This document shows positions 8,022 through 18,300 of a stretch of 64,000 nucleotides of DNA, one piece after another; position 1 is the first letter of the stretch, and each line of letters begins with the position of its first letter. The notes below the pieces were generated by a model that had not been told where the DNA came from, ran no database searches, and saw only the letters and a program-made list of their open reading frames with translations. Both the position numbers and the translations under genes were made by a program. Origin of the DNA: Flavobacteriales bacterium (GTDB lineage: Bacteria; Bacteroidota; Bacteroidia; Flavobacteriales_F; PHOS-HE28); NCBI GenBank assembly GCA_030584065.1, contig CP129489.1:1903497-1967496 (forward strand), in the 5' to 3' direction.

Positions 8022-11000
8022 TCATTGATTGACGAACCGGGCGTGCGCCAGCGGTCTGCCTTCCGCATCCAGCGCAACGATCGTATACAGGCCCGGCGCC
8101 AGGGCATCCACATCCAGGAACCGGTGCCAGGGAATATCCAGGACCAGGCTGCCCGTGGCGCTCAGCATCCGCAAGCGCTGAACATGCCTGTCATCCATAT
8201 CGAGCCTTACCAGGCCGCCGCGGGCCGGATTCGGGATGACGGCCAGGACTGACTGCTGACCGGGCTCTTCCAACCCCGTGGTGATATCGCAGGCATCGCC
8301 CTGCCCATTCACATCCGTATCGGCCTGGTCAGGATTGTAGACCCAGACGCAATTGTCGCAGGCATCGCCGATGCCGTCACCATCGAAGTCGTCCTGGCCA
8401 GGGTTGAAGGAGGTGGCGCAGTTGTCCATGCAGTCAAGCAGGCCATCGCCGTCGCCATCCGGGTTGGGGATGATGCCTGTGGTGCCGCCCGCACAGGTGC
8501 CGCAGGCATCCAGGAAGGCTCCGCCGCCGACCACACCCGCGCAATCAACAGCCTGCAACACGCCCACGCAGAAGCACTGCTCATTCCAGGTGTCGTCCAC
8601 CGTATTCGGGTTCCCGTCGTTGCAGGGCGTACCAGGGAGGGCGCTGCCGCCGATGGTGCCCGTGCAATCGATGAGGACACCCGTGCATTCGCAGTTGGCA
8701 TTCCACGTGTCGTTGCCGGTGTTCGCGTTGCCGTCGTTGCAGGGCGTACCGGGCAGGGCCGTGCCGTTCGCCACTCCGAGGCAGTCGAAGGTCACGGGCG
8801 TTCCGGCACAGGTGCAGTTCGCACCCCACACGTCGTTGATGGTGTTCGCATTGTTGTCGTTGCAGGCCGTGCCAGGTAGAGCGCTTCCACCGGCCACGCC
8901 AAGGCAGTCGATCACTTGACCCACGCACTGGCAGCTGGCGTTCCACGTGTCGTTGCCGGTGTTCGCGTTGCCGTCGTTGCAGGGCGTACCGGGCATGGCC
9001 GTGCCGTTCGCCACTCCGAGGCAGTCGAAGGTCACGGGCGTTCCGGCACAGGTGCAGTTCGCACCCCACACGTCGTTGATGGTGTTCGCGTTGTTGTCGT
9101 TGCAAGCCGTGCCGGGCAGAGCGCTTCCACCGGCCACGCCCAGGCAGTCGATCACTTGACCCACGCACTGGCAGTTGGCGTTCCACGTGTCGTTGCCGGT
9201 GTTCGCGTTGCCGTCGTTGCAGGGCGTACCGGGCATGGCCGTGCCGTTCGCCACTCCGAGGCAGTCGAAGGTCACGGGCGTTCCGGCACAGGTGCAGTTC
9301 GCACCCCACACGTCGTTGATGGTGTTCGCGTTGTTGTCGTTGCAAGCCGTGCCGGGCAGAGCGTTTCCACCGGCCACGCCCAGGCAGTCGATCACTTGAC
9401 CCAGGCACTGGCAGCTGGCATTCCACGTGTCGTTGCCGGTGTTCGCGTTGCCGTCGTTGCAGGGCGTACCGGGCAGGGCCGTGCCGTTCGCCACTCCGAG
9501 GCAGTCGAAGGTCACGGGCGTTCCGGCACAGGTGCAGTTCGCACCCCACACGTCGTTGATGGTGTTCGCGTTGTTGTCGTTGCAAGCCGTGCCGGGCAGA
9601 GCGCTTCCACCGGCCACGCCAAGGCAGTCGATCACGTCACCCACGCACTGGCAGTTGGCATTCCACGTATCGTTGCCGGTGTTCGCGTTGCCGTCGTTGC
9701 AGGGCGTGCCGGGCAGCGCAGTGCCATTGGCCACACCCAGGCAGTCGAAGGTCACGGGCGTTCCGGCACAGGTGCAGTTCGCGCCCCACACGTCGTTGAT
9801 GGTGTTCGCGTTGTTGTCGTTGCAGGCCGTGCCGGGCAGCGCGGTGCCACCGGCCACACCGAGGCAGTCGATCAGCTGGCCCACGCACTGGCAGTTGGCA
9901 TTCCACGTATCGTTGCCGGTATTCGCGTTGCCGTCGTTGCAGGGCGTGCCGGGCAGCGCAGTGCCATTGGCCACACCCAGGCAGTCGAAGGTCACGGGCG
10001 TTCCGGCACAGGTGCAGTTCGCACCCCACACGTCGTTGATGGTGTTGGCGTTGTTGTCGTTGCAGGCCGTGCCGGGCAGCGCGGTGCCGCCGGCCACATC
10101 GAGGCAGTCGATCAGCTGGCCCACGCACTGGCAGTTGGCATTCCACGTGTCGTTGCCGGTGTTCGCGTTGCCGTCGTTGCAGGGCGTACCGGGCAGGGCC
10201 GTGCCGTTCGCCACGCCGAGGCAGTCAAATACCACCGGGGTACCAGCGCACTGGCAGTTCGCGCCCCACACATCGTTGATGGTGTTCGCATTGTTGTCGT
10301 TGCAGGCCGTGCCAGGCAGAGCGGTGCCGCCGGCCACACCGAGGCAGTCGATCAGCTGGCCCACGCACTGGCAGCTGGCATTCCACGTATCGTTGCCGGT
10401 GTTCGCGTTGCCGTCGTTGCAGGCCGTGCCGGGCAGGGCCGTGCCGTTCGCCACGCCGAGGCAGTCGAAGGTCACGGGCGTTCCGGCACAGGTGCAGTTC
10501 GCGCCCCACACGTCGTTGATGGTGTTGGCGTTGTTGTCGTTGCAGGCCGTGCCGGGCAGCGCGGTGCCGCCGGCCACATCGAGGCAGTCGATCAGCTGGC
10601 CCACGCACTGGCAGCTGGCATTCCACGTATCGTTGCCGGTGTTCGCGTTGCCGTCGTTGCAAGCCGTGCCGGGCAGGGCCGTGCCGTTCGCCACTCCGAG
10701 GCAGTCAAATACCACCGGGGTACCAGCGCACTGGCAGTTCGCGCCCCACACGTCGTTGATGGTGTTTGCGTTGTTGTCGTTGCAGGCCGTGCCGGGCAGA
10801 GCGCTTCCACCGGCCACGCCAAGGCAGTCGATCATTTGACCCACGCACTGGCAGCTGGCATTCCACGTATCGTTGCCGGTGTTCGCGTTGCCGTCGTTGC
10901 AGGGCGTGCCGGGCAGCGCAGTGCCATTGGCCACACCCAGGCAGTCGAAGGTCACGGGCGTTCCGGCACAGGTGCAGTTCGCACCCCACACATCGTTGAT

Positions 11001-14000
11001 GGTGTTCGCGTTGTTGTCGTTGCAAGCCGTGCCGGGCAGCGCGGTGCCGCCGGCCACGCCAAGGCAGTCGATCACTTCACCCACGCACTGGCAGTTGGCA
11101 TTCCACGTATCGTTGCCGGTGTTCGCGTTGCCGTCGTTGCAGGGCGTGCCGGGCAGCGCAGTGCCGTTCGCCACTCCGAGGCAGTCGAAGGTCACGGGCG
11201 TTCCGGCACAGGTGCAGTTCGCACCCCACACGTCGTTGATGGTGTTCGCGTTGTTGTCGTTGCAAGCCGTGCCGGGCAGAGCGTTTCCACCGGCCACGCC
11301 CAGGCAGTCGATCAGCTGGCCCACGCACTGGCAGCTGGCATTCCACGTATCGTTGCCGGTGTTCGCGTTGCCGTCGTTGCAGGCCGTGCCGGGCAGGGCC
11401 GTGCCGTTCGCCACGCCGAGGCAGTCAAATACCACCGGGGTACCAGCGCACTGGCAGTTCGCGCCCCACACGTCGTTGATGGTGTTCGCGTTGTTGTCGT
11501 TGCAGGCCGTGCCGGGCAGCGCGGTGCCACCGGCCACACCGAGGCAGTCGATCAGCTGGCCCACGCACTGGCAGCTGGCATTCCAGGTATCGTTGCCGGT
11601 ATTCGCGTTGCCGTCGTTGCAGGGCGTGCCGGGCAGCGCAGTGCCATTGGCCACACCCAGGCAGTCGAAGGTCACGGGCGTTCCGGCACAGGTGCAGTTC
11701 GCGCCCCACACATCGTTGATGGTGTTCGCGTTGTTGTCGTTGCAAGCCGTGCCGGGCAGCGCGGTGCCGCCGGCCACACCGAGGCAGTCGATCAGCTGGC
11801 CCACGCACTGGCAGCTGGCATTCCACGTATCGTTGCCGGTGTTCGCGTTGCCGTCGTTGCAGGCCGTGCCGGGCAGGGCCGTGCCGTTCGCCACGCCGAG
11901 GCAGTCAAATACCACCGGGGTACCAGCGCACTGGCAGTTCGCGCCCCACACGTCGTTGATGGTGTTCGCGTTGCTGTCGTTGCAGGCCGTGCCGGGCAGC
12001 GCGGTGCCGCCGGCCACACCGAGGCAGTCGATCAGCTGGCCCACGCACTGGCAGCTGGCATTCCACGTATCGTTGCCGGTGTTCGCGTTGCCGTCGTTGC
12101 AGGCCGTGCCGGGCAGGGCCGTGCCGTTCGCCACGCCGAGGCAGTCGAAGGTCACGGGCGTTCCGGCACAGGTGCAGTTCGCGCCCCACACGTCGTTGAT
12201 GGTGTTGGCGTTGTTGTCGTTGCAGGCCGTGCCGGGCAGCGCGGTGCCGCCGGCCACACCGAGGCAGTCGATCAGCTGGCCCACGCACTGGCAGCTGGCG
12301 CCGATCGCATCATTACCGGTTGCGGGATTGCCATCATTGCACGCGGTTCCCGGCTCAGGGTTCCCGCAACCGCAACTGCCCGGGGAGGTCTTCTGCGGGT
12401 CGCTGGGGCAGCCGTCCCCACCAGCAGCGATGTAGCCGTTGGGTGCCGTGCAGGCCTGAGTTGCCGTAGCCGGATCACCGGCGCCATCGCCATCCGCATC
12501 GGCGTACCAGGTGCTGGCCGCCACAATGGTCACATTCGCCGTGGTGCTGAAGGCGGAGCAGCCGCCGCTGGCCGCGATGGCATAGGTCACCGTATAGTTC
12601 CCGGGCGAGCTGCCCGAAGGGTTAATTGCTCCGGTGCTGCTGTTGATGGAGAGCCCGGTCGGTGAGGCGCTGTACGCGCCACCGGCCGTTCCTGTCCGCA
12701 CCACACTGACCGGACCGCCAGCTGAACAGACCGGTGCAGCCCCGTAAGAGATTGTGGCCGACGGCGATGTCATGATGACAACCGTCGCCGTGGTGCTGAA
12801 TGCCGGGCATCCACCCGAAGCGGCCAGCGTGTAGGTCACCGTGTAGTTGCCTGGTGTGCTGGAGACCGGCGCGATATTGCCATTGAAGGTGTTGATGGAA
12901 AGGCCTGCAGGGGTCACGCTGTAGGATCCGCCGGAAGCCCCGGTGCGCGTGACGCTCACACCCGCCACCGTGGTGCAGAATGGAGAGCCCACGTAGTTGA
13001 TGGTGGAGGACTGCTGGGCGTTCACGGCCACATTGATGCTCTGCTGGGCGCTGCCGCAACCGTTGCTCACGGTCACCGTGTAGGTTCCTGCTGCAGCCGT
13101 CGTAGCTGCTGCAATGGATGGGCTCTGCTGGCTGGAGGTGAAGCCGTTGGGGCCCGTCCAGCTGTAGGAAAGGGGAGCGGCACCCGTGACGGAGAGCGTG
13201 AAGGCCAGGTTGCTGCCGGTGCACACCGGGCTGTTGCTCACAAGGGAGGCGATCACCGGCGCCGAGGCATTCACACCGACGCACTGGCAGCTCGCATTCC
13301 ATGCATCGTTGGTGGTGCAGGGGTTGCCATCGTTGCAGGCGGTGCCCGGCACGGCCGCACCACCGGGAACGCCCAGGCAATCATTCGCCGTAGCGCCTCC
13401 TGCGGTGCCGATGGCGCCGAGCGAGAGGTTGTAGTAGCTGCCGCTCGTGCTCACCTGCAGCTTGACCGCCCGAACCATGTACTGGCGCCCGTTCACGAAG
13501 GGAATGGCGGGGTTGACATAGCTGTTGCCCGTGACCGGTGAGCCCGTCAACCGCGTGACTCCCCCATCCGAAGCGAGCTCGTATACATGATAGCCCGCGA
13601 GCCCGGGCTCGCTGCTCGCTGTCCAGCTGAAGGCCGCCGCTCCCGCGCTATTGCTGACGATGAGGTCCTGAGGAGGAGCGACCATGGCCATCCGCAGCGA
13701 GGGATCGCCCATCAGGCCCAGGTGGACCCGTCCAATCGAGCCTTGCCAGCCATCCGTCAGCGGCGTGTAGAGGCTCGTGTTGTTCATGGTGACCCATGTG
13801 CTGTAGCCGATGTTCTCTCCCAGGCCCATGTGGTGGAAGTACCAGCCCGGGATGGCCGACCACACATTGGTGAGGGCCTGACCGCTGCAGAGCGGGGCCC
13901 GCAGGAAGTTGTTCTTGTTGTCCCAGTCGCCGAAGTAGCTGCCGAAGGCCATGTTGAACACGCCGTTCATGTTGCTGGCGGCATAATCATGGACCGAACC

Positions 14001-15128
14001 CACATTGCCGGCGCCGTGATAGGTGATGACACCCTGGTAGGTCTCCTGCGCGCCACCGCCGCTGCTGTAGGTCCAGAGGTAGCTGTTGTTGTTCACCAGC
14101 GTATAGAACGGCCAAGCCGACTGCTGCGCGGTGGTGATGTTGGATGGTCCAACGAGCGGCGCGATGCTCCGCCAGCCCGAGGCCGCCAAGGGATTGCTCA
14201 CCCACTGGAGATTGTCGAACATGATGCCCCGCACCTGGGGCGTCCATGTCTTCACCTTGAAGTCATGCGCCTTGTTGAGGTAGTTGCGCATCAGCTGCAC
14301 ATAGGAGGCGCTGAAGGCAGGCATGTCCGAGAGGTCCACACGGCCCACCTGCAGCTCAACCGCCGTGGGGAAGTTGTTCTGGTCGAACTTGCCGTCGCCC
14401 GGGACATTGGTATTCTGCGGGCGCTGCATGCCGCCGCTGTTCACCGTGTTGTCTGTCCAGGTGCCGTTGAGCTCGCCGTAGTAGCCGTCGCAGGGCCAGG
14501 CGCCGCTGTGCTCGCCATGGCCATCGGGGGCCTGGTTCCCCGAATAGGGTACCGGTACATGGCCGACGATGTACACGGCCCTCACATTGGCGGGGTCGCT
14601 GTTGTAGTGGCCGATGATGGTGTTCCGCACGCTCGACACGGTGGCCGTGGGCGCCACATCGCTCCGCAGCACCCCCCAGCCATCGGCGCGGAGGTCCTGC
14701 TCGAGCTGCTGCAGCTCGGTGTAGAGGGGCGTGCTGAGCGTGTTGTCGACGAGCAGCACCATCTTGCCGCGGTAGTCCACCGCCGGGACCTCGATGCCGG
14801 TGCAGATGTAGCCGTTCCCGGTCACCCCGTTGCTCACGCGCACCACCCGGTACTCGTAAGCCGTGCCCACGGCAACGGCGTTATCCTGCCAGCTCAGGTC
14901 GCTCGCTGCGGGGTTGGCGATGGCGCTGCCCCAGCTCGTGGCCGACTTGAGCTTGCGGTAGATGGTGATGCTGGTGGTGCCGGCCATGGTGGGCCAGGCC
15001 AGGGTGATGCGCGCCGGAGCGGCCTGCACCGTGGCGGAAAGCTGGACGGCCGCCCGTTGAGAGCTCGTCTGGCCGAGCAGGAGCGCAACGGACAGCACGA
15101 ACGTGAAGGACAGGATGTAGCGCAGCAT
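8022..15128 (-). CDS. Giant T9SS surface protein: degenerate gingipain-like domain plus Cys-rich 80-aa repeats
   Basis: About 2,368 residues from the ATG at 15128, chosen for its signal peptide (MLRYILSFTFVLSVALLLGQ). An FN3-like strand region comes first. A region resembling the C25 (gingipain) caspase-like fold follows: KMVLLVDNTL, AVYIVGHVPVPYSG, DGYYGEL, VELQVGRVDL. Where C25 enzymes carry the catalytic His and Cys, this protein has YSSGGG and FGSYFGDWD, so proteolysis looks unlikely. Next are FN3-like, Ig-like and two PKD-like modules, then a long array of alternating 39- and 41-residue Cys-rich repeats (DCLGVANGTALPGTxCNDGN and DCLGVAGGTALPGTACNDNN). Thrombospondin-3-like Asp-rich calcium motifs (DGDGDGLLDCMDNC) and a T9SS sorting tail close the protein. 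A paralogue lies directly upstream. Confidence 0.9.
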   Translation of the reverse strand: MLRYILSFTFVLSVALLLGQTSSQRAAVQLSATVQAAPARITLAWPTMAGTTSITIYRKLKSATSWGSAIANPAASDLSWQDNAVAVGTAYEYRVVRVSNGVTGNGYICTGIEVPAVDYRGKMVLLVDNTLSTPLYTELQQLEQDLRADGWGVLRSDVAPTATVSSVRNTIIGHYNSDPANVRAVYIVGHVPVPYSGNQAPDGHGEHSGAWPCDGYYGELNGTWTDNTVNSGGMQRPQNTNVPGDGKFDQNNFPTAVELQVGRVDLSDMPAFSASYVQLMRNYLNKAHDFKVKTWTPQVRGIMFDNLQWVSNPLAASGWRSIAPLVGPSNITTAQQSAWPFYTLVNNNSYLWTYSSGGGAQETYQGVITYHGAGNVGSVHDYAASNMNGVFNMAFGSYFGDWDNKNNFLRAPLCSGQALTNVWSAIPGWYFHHMGLGENIGYSTWVTMNNTSLYTPLTDGWQGSIGRVHLGLMGDPSLRMAMVAPPQDLIVSNSAGAAAFSWTASSEPGLAGYHVYELASDGGVTRLTGSPVTGNSYVNPAIPFVNGRQYMVRAVKLQVSTSGSYYNLSLGAIGTAGGATANDCLGVPGGAAVPGTACNDGNPCTTNDAWNASCQCVGVNASAPVIASLVSNSPVCTGSNLAFTLSVTGAAPLSYSWTGPNGFTSSQQSPSIAAATTAAAGTYTVTVSNGCGSAQQSINVAVNAQQSSTINYVGSPFCTTVAGVSVTRTGASGGSYSVTPAGLSINTFNGNIAPVSSTPGNYTVTYTLAASGGCPAFSTTATVVIMTSPSATISYGAAPVCSAGGPVSVVRTGTAGGAYSASPTGLSINSSTGAINPSGSSPGNYTVTYAIAASGGCSAFSTTANVTIVAASTWYADADGDGAGDPATATQACTAPNGYIAAGGDGCPSDPQKTSPGSCGCGNPEPGTACNDGNPATGNDAIGASCQCVGQLIDCLGVAGGTALPGTACNDNNANTINDVWGANCTCAGTPVTFDCLGVANGTALPGTACNDGNANTGNDTWNASCQCVGQLIDCLGVAGGTALPGTACNDSNANTINDVWGANCQCAGTPVVFDCLGVANGTALPGTACNDGNANTGNDTWNASCQCVGQLIDCLGVAGGTALPGTACNDNNANTINDVWGANCTCAGTPVTFDCLGVANGTALPGTPCNDGNANTGNDTWNASCQCVGQLIDCLGVAGGTALPGTACNDNNANTINDVWGANCQCAGTPVVFDCLGVANGTALPGTACNDGNANTGNDTWNASCQCVGQLIDCLGVAGGNALPGTACNDNNANTINDVWGANCTCAGTPVTFDCLGVANGTALPGTPCNDGNANTGNDTWNANCQCVGEVIDCLGVAGGTALPGTACNDNNANTINDVWGANCTCAGTPVTFDCLGVANGTALPGTPCNDGNANTGNDTWNASCQCVGQMIDCLGVAGGSALPGTACNDNNANTINDVWGANCQCAGTPVVFDCLGVANGTALPGTACNDGNANTGNDTWNASCQCVGQLIDCLDVAGGTALPGTACNDNNANTINDVWGANCTCAGTPVTFDCLGVANGTALPGTACNDGNANTGNDTWNASCQCVGQLIDCLGVAGGTALPGTACNDNNANTINDVWGANCQCAGTPVVFDCLGVANGTALPGTPCNDGNANTGNDTWNANCQCVGQLIDCLDVAGGTALPGTACNDNNANTINDVWGANCTCAGTPVTFDCLGVANGTALPGTPCNDGNANTGNDTWNANCQCVGQLIDCLGVAGGTALPGTACNDNNANTINDVWGANCTCAGTPVTFDCLGVANGTALPGTPCNDGNANTGNDTWNANCQCVGDVIDCLGVAGGSALPGTACNDNNANTINDVWGANCTCAGTPVTFDCLGVANGTALPGTPCNDGNANTGNDTWNASCQCLGQVIDCLGVAGGNALPGTACNDNNANTINDVWGANCTCAGTPVTFDCLGVANGTAMPGTPCNDGNANTGNDTWNANCQCVGQVIDCLGVAGGSALPGTACNDNNANTINDVWGANCTCAGTPVTFDCLGVANGTAMPGTPCNDGNANTGNDTWNASCQCVGQVIDCLGVAGGSALPGTACNDNNANTINDVWGANCTCAGTPVTFDCLGVANGTALPGTPCNDGNANTGNDTWNANCECTGVLIDCTGTIGGSALPGTPCNDGNPNTVDDTWNEQCFCVGVLQAVDCAGVVGGGAFLDACGTCAGGTTGIIPNPDGDGDGLLDCMDNCATSFNPGQDDFDGDGIGDACDNCVWVYNPDQADTDVNGQGDACDITTGLEEPGQQSVLAVIPNPARGGLVRLDMDDRHVQRLRMLSATGSLVLDIPWHRFLDVDALAPGLYTIVALDAEGRPLAHARFVNQ
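8701..12300 (-). repeat. Tandem array of fifteen 240-bp coding repeats
   Basis: Fifteen copies of a 240-bp unit lie head to tail without any insertion or deletion, each encoding 80 residues made of a 39-aa and a 41-aa half. Copies are nearly identical in DNA, including silent positions. Two versions of the second half alternate: one reads CTCAGTPVTF; the other, CQCAGTPVVF, occurs near 10201, 10681, 11401 and 11881 with a block of silent changes. More diverged units flank both ends (8581-8700 and 12301-12360). This indicates recent expansion or ongoing gene conversion. Copy number may vary or be misassembled. Confidence 0.95.
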
Positions 15129-15282
15129 GGGATGCGGTGTTGGATGGACCAACCGGGCATCACCGTCGGCTTTCGCCGGGAGCGTCGCGAGGCAGCGCGA
15201 GCGTTCCCCGATGGATGAGCGGCTGAACCGAGGCTTTCTACCCCGGAAGCCGGTATCGGGTTACATGGAGCGGCCCGGGCTT

Positions 15283-15300
15283 GCAGGGGCGCCCCCCTGC
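15283..15300. terminator. Possible terminator hairpin downstream of the 15312 gene
   Basis: GCAGGGG (15283-15289) pairs perfectly with CCCCTGC (15294-15300) around a CGCC loop, just past the stop codon of the minus-strand gene ending at 15312. No T-run follows, so the role is tentative. The interval 15129-15311 otherwise shows no clear signal. Confidence 0.35.
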
Positions 15301-15311
15301 CCACCCGTTGA

Positions 15312-18300
15312 TCAGTGCTTCACGATGCGTGCGCGGCCAAGGACCTGGCCGTTGGCATCGAGCACGGCCAGGGTATAGGTGCCTGGGGCAAGCCCCTGCA
15401 GGTCCACCTGCGGCGTGAAGCGGAGGTCGAGCGCCCGGCGGCCCACGGCATCCCAGAACAGGATGCGCTGCGCGAAGGCGACCCGTCCGATGTGGAGGAT
15501 GTCCCGTGTCGGATTCGGATGCACGACGAGTTGCGGTGCCGCCGCCACCTCATCGATGCCGATGTCCTCGCAGGCATCGCCCACGCCATTCCCATTGGCA
15601 TCCGCCTGCGCGGGATTCGCCACCCAGGGACAATTGTCGCATACGTTCCCGATGCCGTCCCAATCGAAATCCTCCTGGTCGGGGTTGGACAGGCCCGGGC
15701 AATTGTCCAGGCAATCCGCAACCTGGTCGCTATCGGCATCGGGATTCGGCTCCACCCCGGTGGTTCCGCCTGCGCAGGCCCCGCAGTCATCGATGAACGC
15801 CGTTCCGTTCGGCACTCCGGCGCAATCCAGTGGCAGGCCCAGGCAGGTGCAATCCAGGGTCCAGGCGTCATCGACCGTCTGCGGATTCCCGTCATCACAA
15901 GGGGTGCCGGGCAAGGCTGTGCCACCGGCGGCACCGGTGCAATCGAATGCTTCCCCGAGGCATTGGCACAGACTGTTCCAAGCGTCATTGCCCGTTGCCG
16001 GATTGCCATCATCACATGGAGTGCCCGGCAAAGCGGCTCCGCCAGGCTCGCCCTCGCAGTCGATGAGCAGGCCCAGGCATTCACAATCGGCCGTGAAGGC
16101 ATCGTTCGCTGTCGCCGGATCACCATCATCGCAGGGGGTGCCGGGCAGATTGGGGCCTGCGATCACCCCCAGGCAGTCGGGGTACTGACCGAGGCAATCG
16201 CACCCATCGGTCCAGGCATCGTTCACCGAGACCGGGTCCCCGTCATCGCAAGGGGTGCCGGGCTGAGCGGGCCCGCCGGGCTCACCCTCGCAGTCGTAGA
16301 CGAGGCCGGCGCATGTGCAGTCCTGCTGCCACCGGTCGTCGCCTGTGAAGAAGTCCCCATCATCGCAGGGCGTTCCAGGGAGCGCTGCGCCGCCCGGGAC
16401 ACCCGTGCAGTCGATAAGCAGGCCGGCACAATCGCAATCCGCCGTCCACGCATCGTTCGCTGTGGCCGGATCGCCGTCATCGCAGGGCGTCCCTGCGAAG
16501 GAAGCCCCCCCGGGGACGCCGGCGCAGTCGATCAGGAGGCCGGCGCACGCGCAATCAGCGGTCCAGCGGTCATCGCCGGTCAGGGGGTCGCCGTCATCGC
16601 AGGGACTTCCAGGCAGGGCGGAACCGCCCGGCACGCCTGTACAATCGATGAGGTCGCCGCTGCATGCGCACGCGATGGTCCACTGGTCATTCCCGGTTGC
16701 GGCGTTGCCGTCGTCGCAGGGTGACCCGGGCAGCGCCGGGCCGCCGGCCATACCGAGGCAATCGATCACCTGGCCTTGGCATTGGCAGTCCGCTGTCCAG
16801 GTATCCCCCCCGGTGCCGGCATCGCCGTCGTCGCACGGGGTTCCGGGCAGTTGCGGCCCACTCGGAACACCCTCGCAATCCAAGGGCACGCCCATGCAGA
16901 TGCAGGCTTCGTTCCAGGCATCACCACCGGTCGAGGGATCGCCATCATCGCATGGGCTTCCTGGAAGCGCTGCCCCACCCGGAACGCCGGCACAGTCCAG
17001 CGGGAGCCCGGCGCAGAGGCAGTCGGCGTCCCAGGTGTCCCCTCCGGTGGCCGGGTCACCGTCGTCGCAGGGGGTGCCGGGCAGCGCGGTGCCACCGGGC
17101 AGGCCAGCGCAATCCAGCGGCAGCCCCACGCAGCTGCATTGATTCGACCAGAGGTCCCCACCGGTGAGCGGATCCCCGTCGTCGCAAGGGGTGCCGGGCA
17201 GCGCGGCGCCGAATGGCGTGCCCTCGCAATCCGCATCCAACGGCTGGCCTGTGCACAGGCAATCCACGCCATAGGCATCGCCGATGGTGAGCGCCAGGCC
17301 ATCATCGCAAGGAGTACCGGGCAGAGCGGAGCCACCGGCCTCTCCTGCGCAGTCCAGCGGCAGCCCAGCGCAGGTGCAATCAATTTGCCAGGTGTCCGCC
17401 CCGGTAGCGGGATCCCCATCGTCGCAGGGGCTCGCGGGAAGCGCGGAGCCACCGGGCACGCCGGCGCAATCCAGCGGCAGCCCGGCGCAGGTGCAATCCG
17501 ATTGCCAGGTATCCAGCCCCGTCAAGGGGTTGCCATCGTCGCACGGTGCACCCGGCACTGATGGACCGCCGGCAACGCCTTCGCAATCCAAGGGTGGCAG
17601 GGCGTAGTCGACGCAGAGCCGCGCCGACCGTGCGGGGTCCTGGTCCCAGCTCCAGCTCGAGCGCCGGCCGGTGCCCCTGACGATGGCTACCACGCTGTTC
17701 CCCTGCTGCCATCCCTGCCGGTCGATGACCGCCTGCAGGATGCCGGCCAGGTTCGGTGTGCGCTGGGCCGCACCGGCCTGGTTCGCGGTAGGCCATAGCG
17801 GAGGGGCCCAAGGCACGGCTGCGGTGAGCGGACGGCTGCTGAAGTTGAATGGTGTCCATCCCAGGGTCGCCGCATCATCAGCATCCTGGAAGGCCACTTC
17901 CAGCGCGCAGGGATTGATGCCGCTGGTGCCCCGCGAGGTGAACTGCAGGTATGCATTGACGATGGTGGATCCAGCGGGGATGCCGACATCGCCGTAATGG
18001 AGGGCGGTCACCTGGTGCCCGCGCCACGGATTCGACTCGCTGTCGAACACCAGATCTAGCGCCCCGGTGTTGTTGTAGATGTTGCCGTTTCCGGCCTCCT
18101 CCCCATCCGGGTTGGAGGGCCCCGCCAGCGTGAAGCACGTGCTGACGTCGATGCAGTCGTTGCTGCCTCCGCACACCCCGCAGAGGTCGAACATGGCGGT
18201 GCCTCCGGGTACACCGTTGCAGTCGATCGGCAGGCCTGCGCATTGGCATTCGGTGCTCCAGGCATCATTGCCGGTGGCTGGATTCCCGTCGTCGCATGGC

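Noticed and set aside
8701..12300. Regular direct repeats that might be read as a CRISPR array
   Set aside because: Units are 240 bp with no variable spacers and encode continuous protein repeats.
8916..12665. Long open frames on the plus strand across the repeat array (about 1,250 and 500 codons)
   Set aside because: They are antisense by-products of the repetitive, GC-rich minus-strand gene. Their translations are low-complexity with no start signals or known domains.
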